The notes under the pieces: generated by a model | The model's database searches: none | Told to the model about the DNA's origin: nothing | The model's input: the letters and a program-made list of their open reading frames with translations, nothing else | In this document: one piece after another, positions 17,743-26,278 of the stretch | Numbering within the stretch: the stretch's first letter is position 1 | Layout of the letters: each line of letters opens with the position of its first letter | Assembly (NCBI GenBank): GCA_025464095.1 | Contig: JAODMF010000025.1 | Coordinates: 25,090-89,089, forward strand | Length of the DNA stretch: 64,000 nucleotides | Direction: 5' to 3' | Origin: Glaciihabitans sp. | GTDB taxonomy: Bacteria; Actinomycetota; Actinomycetes; Actinomycetales; Microbacteriaceae | Position numbers and translations under genes: made by a program

Positions 17743-19119
17743 CTAGAACGCTGCGCTGAATGTGTCCTGCAGGGTCTGCGCCGCCTGTTGCGGGGTCGCC
17801 TGCCCTGCGCCGACCGAGGTCGCTGCAGCACCCACCGCGTTGGTCATGTCCTGACTCAGGATGCCCAACCGTGGTTGTGTGATCGTTCCGGCGGCGTCTT
17901 CCAGAGCTTGAATCGGAGCCTGCTGCACAGAAGGGTCGACCAGTCCCATTGCGGGCCAGTCGGGCTTCGCCGACAGCAGCGCCGCAATATCGCCACCGGA
18001 ATTCGCGATCGCCTGCTGCCCTGCCTCGGACGTGCCGAGCCATACTGCGAAGGTTTTGGCCGCCTCGACATACTTCGATTTGCTGTTAACCGCGACAGCG
18101 TAATCGACGTCCCCGTACATGGAGTACTGGGGAGCTGACGTTCCGGTCACCGACGGATACGGAATCGGGATCATGACGAACGGCTTGGGGTTCGCAACCC
18201 CCGCTGCAGACTGCGCTGCAGCCATCCCCTTCACCGTGGCGTACTGCGTCTCCCACGTGCCCATCATGATCATCGCGGTATTGCCCTTGAAGAACTGGTT
18301 TTGGGCGTCAGGGAACTGCATCGCTGCGATCGCGCCCGGCTGCATGATGCCCGTACTGAACAGCGACTTCCATACTGTCAACGCCTGGACGATCGTCGGG
18401 TCAGTCCACTTCGCCTTCCCCTGGGAGGCTGCGGTCCATACCCCGGGCTTGATGCTGTTGGAGATCGACTGCAGGTGATCGCGGTCGAATGCCGCCTGCG
18501 CAGCGCCCTGAACGAAGCAGGCAACTCCGTTCTTCTTGAACACCGCACAATCACTCACCCATTCCGCCAGTGTTGTCGGCGGCGTGAGCTTGTACTTGTC
18601 GAACAGGTCCTTGTTGATCCAGATCGAGCCACCATCAGCGGTACCGACACCGGCGCCAACGAGCTTGCCACTCGGTGTATACATCTGGGGCACATAGTCC
18701 AGCGGAGTGACCTTCGACTTCCAGTCAGCTCCCAGGGATGCCTTGATCGCCGGCGCGATGTCCACCGCCTGTTCACCGTAGTTGGCTACCTTCGGCCCGG
18801 GAGAGATTCCGTAGAGATCCGGGCCGTTCGAGGACGCCAACGCGGGCTTGAGCGCGGCATCCCAGCCATCCAACGTCACCAATTTGTAGGTGATGTGGAT
18901 GTTCGGATACTGCTTGTTGAAGGCCGTGATGAAGTCCTGTGCCGGTCCCAGTTGCGGGGACCACCCCCACCACACAAGGTTTCCCTTGGTCGCGGACCCC
19001 GCCTGTTTCGCCGTCGTTCCCGACGAGCTACATCCCATCAATCCGGCGAGCGCCAGACCCGTGACCGCAACACCAGCGATCAAACGAATCCGCGACGTCG
19101 CACTTGAACTTCTACGCAT
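17743..19119 (-). CDS. Sugar ABC transporter substrate-binding lipoprotein
   Basis: 458 residues. Start ATG 19119 with GGGAG upstream is chosen over an upstream in-frame start at 19173, because it begins exactly at the lipoprotein signal: basic RRSSSATSRIR, a hydrophobic core and lipobox LMGC (Cys about residue 30). The mature part is a family-1 solute-binding protein (VWWGWSPQLG, DLYGISPGP, NTAMIMMGTWE). It captures the sugar outside the membrane for the two permeases. First gene of the operon that ends at 11616. Confidence 0.93.
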   Translation of the reverse strand: MRRSSSATSRIRLIAGVAVTGLALAGLMGCSSSGTTAKQAGSATKGNLVWWGWSPQLGPAQDFITAFNKQYPNIHITYKLVTLDGWDAALKPALASSNGPDLYGISPGPKVANYGEQAVDIAPAIKASLGADWKSKVTPLDYVPQMYTPSGKLVGAGVGTADGGSIWINKDLFDKYKLTPPTTLAEWVSDCAVFKKNGVACFVQGAAQAAFDRDHLQSISNSIKPGVWTAASQGKAKWTDPTIVQALTVWKSLFSTGIMQPGAIAAMQFPDAQNQFFKGNTAMIMMGTWETQYATVKGMAAAQSAAGVANPKPFVMIPIPYPSVTGTSAPQYSMYGDVDYAVAVNSKSKYVEAAKTFAVWLGTSEAGQQAIANSGGDIAALLSAKPDWPAMGLVDPSVQQAPIQALEDAAGTITQPRLGILSQDMTNAVGAAATSVGAGQATPQQAAQTLQDTFSAAF

Positions 19120-19624
19120 TTCACTCCCTTGTGTGTGATGAAGAACATTCGTGCCGAACAGCGCATCGAACACGCTGATGACCGGCGAGCAGCTCGCCGG
19201 GTGCGTTCGCTTCTACCTCGAAGACAGCTTGCCGACGGAGACCCGATCCGAGTGGACGCGACGGGTAAGCCGTTGATGACGTCGTGCGACGAACTACGAG
19301 CGAGCGATTCTGTTTTCAAGTGCCTGCGACGAATCGCAAGCGATGTCCAGTTAACATCTCGTTCTGGATTACGTCAAGTTTCTATTTGATTACGGAGATG
19401 TTTAGTAGTTTTGAATGGGAGGATTGGTCGAGGCAGCGCACAAACTGGCCAAAAAGCGCGCCTTAGTGCCAGCATTTTCCGCGGCTGACTGAGCGAAACA
19501 CTGCGAAACATCGGCCAAATGGCACCGAAGTGTCACCAGGCGTTCGCCGCGCACAGGTGAGAAACATTTCGTTTGCATCCTGAAAGACCACGCTGTGACG
19601 CGTGGCGAAAAGTCGCTGCTCGAG
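19120..19624. other. 505-bp intergenic region between sugar and C4-acid operons
   Basis: It holds the candidate promoter of the ABC operon, a short AT-rich segment (about 19350-19420), and GAAACATTTC at 19561-19570, one mismatch from the operator GAAACGTTTC found elsewhere in the cluster. No convincing gene or RNA is seen. Confidence 0.5.
19349..19377 (-). promoter_or_regulatory. Candidate promoter of the sugar ABC/GH42 operon
   Basis: Reading leftwards, a TTGACG -35 (19372-19377) is followed after 17 bp by TTAACT (19349-19354) as -10. It would give a leader of about 220 nt before the binding-protein start. A TGCGA-CGAA-TCGCA dyad sits at 19325-19338, near the predicted start of transcription, and could be an operator. 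Confidence 0.35.
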
Positions 19625-20251
19625 CTATTGCTGGAGTTCGATAACCTGTGCCGCTGTGAGAGGTCGAACTGGGACGCCACGCGTTGCGAAGTAGATTTTC
19701 GCGGATTCTTCGAGTTCGACCAGCAACGTGATCGCGTCGTCGAGTGACGCGGCGGCCGCCACCGCACCGTGGTTGCGCATCAAGATGATTCTCGGCCGAC
19801 TGGAATCGCCACGCAGGAGGTCACCGAGCCCCGGCGAACCGGGACGCAGGTAGTCGACCACCTCAAGCGGTGCCGCGCGCATCGAGAGGTACGGCGTAAG
19901 GATGGGCACAGTCGCGCGACCCGCAGCCCCCACCTCTTCGAGGCACGACAGTGCGGTGGCGAAGGTCTGGTGGCTGTGCGCGACCGCGGAAACGGATGCA
20001 GCCTCATACAGAGCCACGTGCATCGGCCATTCCTTGCTCGGTGGCTGCCCCGCGATCAATCGGCCGTCCTCAGCTAACACCGCCAGCGAGCGGGCGTGAA
20101 TGGAGCCCAGGTCACTTCCGGTCGGTGTGGCGAGGATGTGGGCGCCAACCCGCACGCTGATGTTGCCGGTCGTGCCTGGCGACAGGCCGCAGGCGCGCAT
20201 TCGGGCACCTCCGGCCACGAGCTCCCGCCGGGCACGGCCGAGGGCGCTCAC
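19625..20251 (-). CDS. Class II aldolase/adducin protein, OtnC-like decarboxylase
   Basis: 208 residues. GTG start overlaps the DUF1537 stop as GTGA. Zinc ligands of the class II aldolase fold are visible: VAHSHQTF and MRNHGAV, with the acidic residue in PPSKEWPMH. In C4-acid pathways the homologue OtnC decarboxylates 3-oxo-tetronate 4-phosphate to dihydroxyacetone phosphate and CO2. The adjacent DUF1537 kinase makes that role the best guess; fuculose-phosphate-type aldolase activity is the alternative. Confidence 0.85.
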   Translation of the reverse strand: MSALGRARRELVAGGARMRACGLSPGTTGNISVRVGAHILATPTGSDLGSIHARSLAVLAEDGRLIAGQPPSKEWPMHVALYEAASVSAVAHSHQTFATALSCLEEVGAAGRATVPILTPYLSMRAAPLEVVDYLRPGSPGLGDLLRGDSSRPRIILMRNHGAVAAAASLDDAITLLVELEESAKIYFATRGVPVRPLTAAQVIELQQ

Positions 20252-21501
20252 CGCGCCACCGCCTCTATGAAGAATTCGGGCGCCCCGAAGTTGCCTGACT
20301 TGAGCAGCAATGTCATTGGGTTCGGCCCGCCCGTGGCGATCCAGGGCACGCCTGGAGCGACTTCATCGTGCACGCTGACGCGCGCGATGTTGAGCGCATT
20401 GACCACTGCCCCGGATACCTCTCCCCCGGCGATGATCAGGCGTGTTGCGCCCAGCTCCCTCGCGCCTACCGCAATTCGCGCAAGCGCGCTCTCGACGAGT
20501 TCTGCCGCCGGCCGGATCCCGACCTGATTCTGGGCACGCAGAATCTCATCTCGCTCGACTGTCGAAAATACGAGCGGCACCGCGCCGGCGGCCAGGGCGT
20601 CCGCGACGAACTCGAGCGCAGCCTCAACCACCGGATCGCCGCGCTCCAGGGCGAACGGACTGACTTCGAACGAGGGATTCGATCGTCGGAATGCCGCGAC
20701 CTGGCCCCGAGTGGCCGCAGACGTACTGCCACTGATCACGACCGTTCCGCCGAGCGCCGGTCGCGGCGCTGGCAGCACTGACCATGCCCGTCGACCCCGC
20801 CTTGTCCTCGCGAGCGCCGCGGCGAGACCAGCGGACCCCGTCGTCAGGGGCAGGGATTCGGTCGCGCGCGCAATCGAAGCGAGATCCTCATCCGAAATGG
20901 CATCGATGATTACGTGAGTGCTGTTGGCAAGTGCGTCGATCTCCGTCGCTATCTGCTCGGCGCCCCTCGCGACTGCCCCATGCGTGATGTTGGAGACGCT
21001 CCACGAGACCTGTGGCGTCAGGAGACGGGCCAGGTCCGAGTCCCGCATCGGATTGAGGGGATGGTTGCGCAGCGGCGACTCATCGAGCAGTTCCCGACCC
21101 ACGAACAGGTGACCTTGGTACACCGTTCGCCCATTGGCCGGCGCACTCGGCACGAATGGCACGATCCGTGCCCCGGTCTCCTTGGCAAGGGCCTCGGCGA
21201 CCTGCCCGATGTTGCCCCGTTCCGTGGAGTCGAACGTCGAACAGTACTTGAAGTAGAGGTGCTCGATCCCGCCAGTCCGCAACGAGCGCGCTGCCGCGAT
21301 GCTCAGGTCTACCGCCGCGCTCGCCTCGACGCTCCGCGACTTCAGCGCCACCACGGCACAGTCGGCGAGGTCACTCGCGATCTCGCCGGGAGGGGGAACC
21401 CCGAACCAGAGCGTGACGCTCGTTCCCTCCGACGCGATGCGACCAGCCAGATCTGTTGCTCCCGTGTAGTCGTCCGCGACGACGCCAAGCCAGGGGGTCA
21501 T
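20248..21501 (-). CDS. DUF1537 four-carbon acid sugar kinase (OtnK-like)
   Basis: 417 residues from ATG 21501. The N-terminal substrate domain has VADDYTGATDLAGRI (about residues 8-22) and KSRSVEAS. The C-terminal nucleotide domain has SGSTSAATRGQ and IIAGGEVSGAVVNAL, then WIATGGPNPM. OtnK phosphorylates 3-oxo-tetronates on O-4 with ATP. Upstream is a dehydrogenase ending 4 nt before this start and downstream the OtnC-like aldolase overlaps it, which is the order expected for oxidation, phosphorylation and decarboxylation of a tetronate. Confidence 0.88.
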   Translation of the reverse strand: MTPWLGVVADDYTGATDLAGRIASEGTSVTLWFGVPPPGEIASDLADCAVVALKSRSVEASAAVDLSIAAARSLRTGGIEHLYFKYCSTFDSTERGNIGQVAEALAKETGARIVPFVPSAPANGRTVYQGHLFVGRELLDESPLRNHPLNPMRDSDLARLLTPQVSWSVSNITHGAVARGAEQIATEIDALANSTHVIIDAISDEDLASIARATESLPLTTGSAGLAAALARTRRGRRAWSVLPAPRPALGGTVVISGSTSAATRGQVAAFRRSNPSFEVSPFALERGDPVVEAALEFVADALAAGAVPLVFSTVERDEILRAQNQVGIRPAAELVESALARIAVGARELGATRLIIAGGEVSGAVVNALNIARVSVHDEVAPGVPWIATGGPNPMTLLLKSGNFGAPEFFIEAVAR

Positions 21502-21505
21502 CGGA

Positions 21506-22456
21506 CTATGCCTCCGATTCCAACTCCGCCCGAAGACGTGCAAGTGCGACATAAGAACGATCGCGCCGGCTCGCCATCTCGGCGGACTCTTCCTTCGACA
21601 TACCGAGGTAGCCGCCACCGGTCTTGGTACCGAGATCGCCTTTCGCGATGCGCTCGGCGAGCGAAGGCGGGCAGTCGAATCGCGAACCCAAACCGGCAGA
21701 GAGTGTGGCATAGGAGCTCGCATACACGTCGAGACCCGCCATGTCGGCGATAGCGAACGGTCCAAAGAACGGGAGGCGGAAGCCGAATCCGCTCTTCACA
21801 ACCTCGTCAATCTGTTGTGGCGTCGCTGTGCCGTCCTCCACCATGGATGCCGCCTCTTTGAACAGGGCAAATTGCAGCCTGTTGGCGATGAAGCCGGGCG
21901 TGTCCGCGACGACTACCGGCTTCTTTCCTGCCCTCACGAGCAGCGCGGTCACGTCGTCCAACAGCGCTGGATCGGAGGCCTCACCGAGAATGATCTCGAT
22001 TCCGGGCAGATACGGTGCCGGGTTGAACCAGTGCACCCCGAAGAACCGCTCAGGGTGCCGCAGCGCCGTTGCGAGCACCCCCACCGGGATTGCTGATGTA
22101 TTTGTACCGATCACGGTCGATTCGCTTACGTTCGCTTCGATCGCCGCGAGGACCGCATGCTTGACGCTCAGCTCCTCGAACACCGCCTCCACCACGAATT
22201 CGGCGCCCGCCAGTCCGGACTCGAGGTCGGCGGAGGAGGAATTTCGCCGAACGACCTCCGCGGATCCTGGATCGGCCAGGCCGGCCGCCTCGGCCGCCAC
22301 GGCATCCCCGATCATGGCATCCAGGGCAGCCCGCGCGACCTCGGCATCCCTGTCGATGAGAGTGATGGTTGCTCCGGCACGGGCGAGCGTCTGCGCGATG
22401 CCCTTGCCCATGTATCCCGATCCCACAACGGCGACCCGAAGTGTCTGGCTGGTCAT
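21506..22456 (-). CDS. 3-hydroxyacyl-CoA dehydrogenase-family enzyme, probable sugar-acid dehydrogenase
   Basis: 316 residues. N-terminal NAD motif GSGYMGKGIA (about residues 12-21), NTSAIP, the catalytic His in GVHWFNPAPY and the closing DTPGFIANRLQ are those of the 3-hydroxyacyl-CoA dehydrogenase / L-gulonate 3-dehydrogenase / carnitine dehydrogenase group. The domain stands alone, without an enoyl-CoA hydratase. Next to an OtnK-like kinase and aldolase it more likely oxidises a C4 hydroxyacid at C-2 or C-3 than a fatty acyl-CoA. It replaces the HIBADH-type LtnD of known threonate clusters. Confidence 0.82.
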   Translation of the reverse strand: MTSQTLRVAVVGSGYMGKGIAQTLARAGATITLIDRDAEVARAALDAMIGDAVAAEAAGLADPGSAEVVRRNSSSADLESGLAGAEFVVEAVFEELSVKHAVLAAIEANVSESTVIGTNTSAIPVGVLATALRHPERFFGVHWFNPAPYLPGIEIILGEASDPALLDDVTALLVRAGKKPVVVADTPGFIANRLQFALFKEAASMVEDGTATPQQIDEVVKSGFGFRLPFFGPFAIADMAGLDVYASSYATLSAGLGSRFDCPPSLAERIAKGDLGTKTGGGYLGMSKEESAEMASRRDRSYVALARLRAELESEA

Positions 22457-22468
22457 GACTCGTCCAAT

Positions 22469-22502
22469 CTCTTTAGTGCCCGTAACTCTTTAGTGCCCGT
22501 AA
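22469..22502. repeat. Perfect 17-bp tandem duplication at a stop codon
   Basis: The 17-mer beginning CTCTTTAGTGCCC occurs twice head to tail (22469-22485 and 22486-22502). The right copy contains the last codons and TAA of the aldo-keto reductase gene, so the left copy is a non-coding repeat of the gene end, just before the dehydrogenase start at 22456. Confidence 0.9.
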
Positions 22503-23482
22503 ACCGGCGCATCGCCGCGCAGCGTCTGCCACACCTCATCGCACTGCGCGATGGCCGCGTCGTCGAGGCGGGGGCCATCAATCGCCGCGAGGTTCGATTT
22601 CAGTTGCGCAGCGCTGGATGCGCCGACGAGCACGCTGCCAGTGGCCGGCCGGCTGAGCAGCCATCGCAAGGCGAGCCCGACCAGAGTGAGCTGCGACTCT
22701 TCGGCTATCTCGGACAACCGAGAGATCGCCGCAAATACCGAGTCCTTCCAATACCGGTCGCGATACATGTCCCCGCGCTCCTCCGAGGAGAAGCGCCCAC
22801 CGGCGGTCGCGCTGCGGCTCGCACTGTACTTGCCTGTGAGTAGTCCCCCTGCGAGTGGATTGAAGATCACGTTGACCAGCTTTTCCTTCGCAGAGTAATC
22901 GGCGTAGTCGTCTTCGAGACGCCGTGAGAGCAGGTTGTACATGAGTTCCGAAACCTCGAGGGTTGGCAAGCCCGCCATTCGCGCGGTCCAGATGGTCTCC
23001 GCGACGCGCCATGACGCGAAGTTCGATACCCCGTAACTGCGGATCTTTCCTTCGGCAATCAGCGCGCCGATTTCGGTGACCGTCTCGAGAATCGGCGTGG
23101 TGGGATCGGGATGGTGCATGAAGAAAATGTCGAGATGGTCGCGGCCCAGGCGGCGCAGGCTACCCTCGACGCCGGCACGCACGGCCTGCCGCGACAGTGG
23201 CGGCAAGTCCGGTGCATCGGGGCTCGGATAGCCGCCCGCCTTGCTCGCGATGAGAAACTGCCCGTCGAAGGAGGGAAGCAGTCGTCCGAGAACCTCTTCA
23301 CTCGCACCCCGGCTGTAGGCATTCGCCGTATCGAGGAGTGTAACCCCCGCCTCAGCGCACGCCTCCAGCATTAACCCCGCTTCAGTTTCATCGACCTGAT
23401 CGCCGAAGGTCATCGTGCCGAGCGCGGCTCGGGATACACGAATTCCCGAATATGGCAGCTCGGTGAATTGCATCGCGCTCAC
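22490..23482 (-). CDS. Aldo-keto reductase
   Basis: 330 residues. The AKR tetrad is visible: Asp and Tyr in LLDTANAYSRG (about residues 50-60), Lys in LIASKAGG, His in IFFMHHPDP. NADP-dependent oxidoreductase of the (beta/alpha)8 barrel type. The GTG start at 23482 overlaps the SDR stop as GTGA; ATG 23473 is possible. It belongs to the sugar-acid operon and its stop region is duplicated. Substrate unknown, presumably an aldose or keto sugar. Confidence 0.88.
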   Translation of the reverse strand: MSAMQFTELPYSGIRVSRAALGTMTFGDQVDETEAGLMLEACAEAGVTLLDTANAYSRGASEEVLGRLLPSFDGQFLIASKAGGYPSPDAPDLPPLSRQAVRAGVEGSLRRLGRDHLDIFFMHHPDPTTPILETVTEIGALIAEGKIRSYGVSNFASWRVAETIWTARMAGLPTLEVSELMYNLLSRRLEDDYADYSAKEKLVNVIFNPLAGGLLTGKYSASRSATAGGRFSSEERGDMYRDRYWKDSVFAAISRLSEIAEESQLTLVGLALRWLLSRPATGSVLVGASSAAQLKSNLAAIDGPRLDDAAIAQCDEVWQTLRGDAPVYGH

Positions 23483-24540
23483 GAATGCACGCCCCGGGGA
23501 GCAAGTGCCGCGAACACATCATGCGCGCGGTGATATCCAATAGTCATGCGATCCAACAACTCCTCGATCACGGGGTCTCCTCCTGCTTCCTGGGGATGCT
23601 CGCCTCGCCAGCGCGCCATATCGACAACCGAACGAATGAAGGTGTGCTGTGGCGCGAACGACGGCACGTACCTGCGGATCTTCGAATTGTCGAAAATTGC
23701 GCTGTGCCCGAGGTCACCCATGAACAGCTCGGACCAGTGCCATTCCGGCGCCGCGAGCATGAAGAACTCTGACGGTACGTGGATGAGCTTGACCGAGACC
23801 CCGAGCGCGTCGCCAACCAGCGTGTAGATCTGGTCCCAGGTGTACACGTCGTCTGAAGTGATGTGGAACGCTTCGCCCACGGCGCGTTGGTTGCCCATGA
23901 GCCCAACGAGACCCTGGGCGAAGTCGGCCGCGTGGGTCAGCGTCCAGAGCGATGTGCCGTCCCCGTGCACCACAACCTCTGTGCCCCGCTCGATGCGATC
24001 GAATACCGTCCAGCTTCCCGCGAGGGGAGGATTGGCTTCGTCATAGGTGTGCGACGGCCGCACGATGGTCACCGGAAATCCGTCGGCAACATGCGCCTGC
24101 ATCAGTAGATCTTCGGCAGCAATCTTTTCTCGGGAGTACGGAACGAAGCTGTTCTGTCGCAGGTTCGACTCCACTATCGGCAATTGAAGGATCGGCTTGT
24201 GGTACATCGACGCGGTACTGATGTGGATGTAGTGGCGGGTGCGGGCGCGGAAAAGCTCGATAGCGCGTGCCGCATCCTCGGCGCCGTAGCTGAGGAAGTT
24301 GACCACCACGTCGAAGGTCAGGGCGCCAAGGGCAGCCTCAACCGAGGCCGCATCCGTGATGTCGCCGGTGAGCCAGGTCACCGAATCGGGGATCGAGCGC
24401 TTCTTCTGATTCCGGCCGCGGTTCAAAACGAACACCTGCATGCCCTGCGCGGCCGCGAGCCGGACCGACGACGCGCTGATGGTGCCGGTTCCACCAATAA
24501 ATAGTGCAGTCAATGCGCCACGTGGGGCCACGCCGCTCAC
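23479..24540 (-). CDS. NAD-dependent epimerase/dehydratase-like SDR
   Basis: 353 residues. Extended-SDR Rossmann motif GGTGTIS (about residues 16-22), VFVLNRGRN, and the active-site pair in YSREK, with Ser in ISTASMYH. The C-terminal part (EWHWSELFMGDLGH) resembles sugar-nucleotide or isoflavone-reductase-like epimerases. GTG start 24540 with a weak ribosome site; a later GTG (codon 4) is possible. It is co-directional and overlapping with the AKR gene, so it probably modifies the same sugar. Confidence 0.82.
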   Translation of the reverse strand: MSGVAPRGALTALFIGGTGTISASSVRLAAAQGMQVFVLNRGRNQKKRSIPDSVTWLTGDITDAASVEAALGALTFDVVVNFLSYGAEDAARAIELFRARTRHYIHISTASMYHKPILQLPIVESNLRQNSFVPYSREKIAAEDLLMQAHVADGFPVTIVRPSHTYDEANPPLAGSWTVFDRIERGTEVVVHGDGTSLWTLTHAADFAQGLVGLMGNQRAVGEAFHITSDDVYTWDQIYTLVGDALGVSVKLIHVPSEFFMLAAPEWHWSELFMGDLGHSAIFDNSKIRRYVPSFAPQHTFIRSVVDMARWRGEHPQEAGGDPVIEELLDRMTIGYHRAHDVFAALAPRGVHS

Positions 24541-24599
24541 CCTGGCCTTTCATCTCATCGGGACCGGGTCGTCGTCAGTCGTGACCCGGTCAGGTACTG

Positions 24600-24959
24600 C
24601 TAGAGCTTGCCCGCGAACCAGTCCTCAAATCCGTTCTCGACAAGGGCGATCTGAACGTCATCGGCGCGTACGCCGATTGCCGCCAGCCTGTCGAGGATCG
24701 CCTTGTAGAGGCCCTTTTTGGTTACTACCGAATGCCTGTGTACGAGCGTGATCCGGATGACCATGAGACTGCGCCGGTCAACGCCGCCGTATGTTGGGTT
24801 GAACTTGAGCTCGCCCGGCTCGTGCGGGTGGAAGATCTGGAACAGGTCGTCAGGGGCGGTTCCGAGGGCATCAATCTGCGCTTGATGGATCTCGCGGCTG
24901 ATTTCGTCGCCTTTTTCGTCGTACAGCTTTCGGTCCAGCTCCACTTGGATGAGGGGCAC
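24600..24959 (-). CDS. Tautomerase-family protein
   Basis: 119 residues. The chosen start is GTG 24959: the codons read ATG-GTG-CCC-CTC, AAGGAG ends 2 nt before the ATG but 5 nt before the GTG, and GTG gives Met-Pro-Leu-Ile, so Met removal exposes the N-terminal proline that is the catalytic base of 4-oxalocrotonate tautomerase/MIF-type enzymes. The rest (PLIQVELDRKLYDEKGDEIS; EDWFAGKL end) fits the longer bacterial tautomerases. It probably isomerises an enol/keto acid in the pathway. Confidence 0.78.
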   Translation of the reverse strand: MPLIQVELDRKLYDEKGDEISREIHQAQIDALGTAPDDLFQIFHPHEPGELKFNPTYGGVDRRSLMVIRITLVHRHSVVTKKGLYKAILDRLAAIGVRADDVQIALVENGFEDWFAGKL

Positions 24960-25030
24960 CATTACTCCTTCTGCGAACGGCGGCTCGCGCGGCTCGCAAC
25001 TGCGAATTCCCGCGAATGTTCGTTGCTGAC

Positions 25031-25059
25031 ATGCTACGGACTCGGAGTCGCTCACGCAA
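25031..25059 (-). promoter_or_regulatory. Candidate promoter of the tautomerase-to-aldolase operon
   Basis: Reading leftwards: TTGCGT (25054-25059), 17-bp spacer, TAGCAT (25031-25036). The spacer carries the palindrome GACTCGGAGTC (25039-25049), a possible operator. It lies 70 nt before the tautomerase start in the gap after the aldo-keto reductase gene. Confidence 0.4.
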
Positions 25060-25115
25060 ACTTGATAAACAAATAACGAAATATCTCTCTGCGATCCGGA
25101 CGGTCCGAACGACAG

Positions 25116-26042
25116 TCAGGAGCGAGCCAGAGCGTCCAGTTGCTGCCACAGCGCGTCGGGCACGTCGTGCTCAAGCAGGTGGCGTGTCTCCTCGATGCGA
25201 TCGGAGTTCGACACGCCCACGGCCGTCGAGGCGACCAGCGAATCGCGAACCGAGAACTGCAGCGCGGCGGCAGCAAGCGGAACTCCGAAGCTCTCGCAAA
25301 GTGCCTGCATCGTGAGAGCCTTCTGCCGGGTGGCATCCTCATCCCGACGGTAGGCGTACAGGGGCTGGGCCCGGGCGCCCTTTGCCAGCATCCCTCCCCC
25401 GTACGGCGCCGCATTGACGACGCCCATGCCTCGGCGCTTCGCCTCGCGCAGCAGCGGCTCGGCCGTCTGGTCGATCAGTGTGTAGCGGTTGTGCGTGAGT
25501 ACAACTTCGAAGACTCCCGTTTCCACGTAGTCCATGAGAACGTCGAGCGAACCACCGGCAACGCCTATGTGGTCAACGAGGCCCTGTTCTTTGAGCGCGA
25601 CCAACGCTGGCACCGCGCCGCTTGCCGACGTGGCCTCCGCGAAGCTGATTCGTTCCGGGTCGTGCAGGTAGAGCAGCTGGAGTCGGGCAACACCGAGGCG
25701 CTCCAGGCTCTCCTCGAGCGATGCACGTACCCGGTCCCCGGAGAAGTCGCCCGTCTCCGGGTCCGGATCGACCTTGGTAGCGAGGACAAAGTCTTGGGGA
25801 AGTCCACCGACCTCCCTGAGCGCTTCGCCAATGCGACGCTCACTTTCGCCGTCGCCGTAGGCGTTCGACGTATCGATGAAATTGAAGGGCCCCTGCAGGG
25901 CTGCCCGCACCGTGGCGATGGCCTGGTCCGCTGCGACCTCGTAGCCGTACAGCCGCGGGCTGCTTCCGAGGGGGCTTGTGCCGATGCAAACAGAGGTTAC
26001 CGATAGGCCTGTTGTTCCCAGCAAGTGCCGTGTGAGTTCCAT
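25116..26042 (-). CDS. Aldo-keto reductase, D-threo-aldose 1-dehydrogenase-like
   Basis: 308 residues from ATG 26042 with AAAGGA upstream; an in-frame start at 26132 is rejected because the extra residues are not AKR-like. Tetrad: DTSNAYGDGESE (Asp, Tyr), LATKVDPDP (Lys), LYLHDPER (His). The sequence resembles galactose/L-fucose (D-threo-aldose) 1-dehydrogenases, which oxidise aldoses to lactones with NAD(P). It is divergent from the kinase-PdxA2 operon and may share its control region. Confidence 0.87.
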   Translation of the reverse strand: MELTRHLLGTTGLSVTSVCIGTSPLGSSPRLYGYEVAADQAIATVRAALQGPFNFIDTSNAYGDGESERRIGEALREVGGLPQDFVLATKVDPDPETGDFSGDRVRASLEESLERLGVARLQLLYLHDPERISFAEATSASGAVPALVALKEQGLVDHIGVAGGSLDVLMDYVETGVFEVVLTHNRYTLIDQTAEPLLREAKRRGMGVVNAAPYGGGMLAKGARAQPLYAYRRDEDATRQKALTMQALCESFGVPLAAAALQFSVRDSLVASTAVGVSNSDRIEETRHLLEHDVPDALWQQLDALARS

Positions 26043-26186
26043 TGCTGTGTGTCCTTTCACTGCGCTCGAACGGCGCTCCCAGGTGTGGCTCTGCGACAGC
26101 GCCACTCTACTCAGACTGGAAACATTATTCACTTGCGAACGAAATTCTGTATGGGATTTCTCGCCGGTGAGGCACGCTCAATCCGT

Positions 26187-26215
26187 TTGACACTCTCCGA
26201 CCGGCTGCCTAGGCT
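26187..26215 (+). promoter_or_regulatory. Promoter of the kinase-PdxA2 operon
   Basis: Consensus -35 TTGACA (26187-26192), 17-bp spacer and TAGGCT -10 (26210-26215), predicting transcription start near 26222. The LacI-type operator at 26252 lies directly downstream, in position to block elongation or clearance. Confidence 0.5.
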
Positions 26216-26251
26216 CAGGGAATCGCGGCGAACTGCCCACAGTTGGGCACC

Positions 26252-26261
26252 GAAACGTTTC
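26252..26261. promoter_or_regulatory. LacI-family operator GAAACGTTTC
   Basis: Perfect 10-bp palindrome with central CG, the hallmark of LacI/GalR-family operators. It lies between the promoter and the GTG start of the DUF1537 kinase (17 nt upstream of the start). The LacI-type gene at 28709 is the obvious candidate regulator. Confidence 0.62.
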
Positions 26262-26278
26262 TTCAGGTTGGAGTCATT

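Noticed and set aside
19561..19570. GAAACATTTC as a LacI operator for the ABC operon
   Set aside because: Not a perfect palindrome and about 190 bp upstream of the candidate -35, so kept only as a remark.
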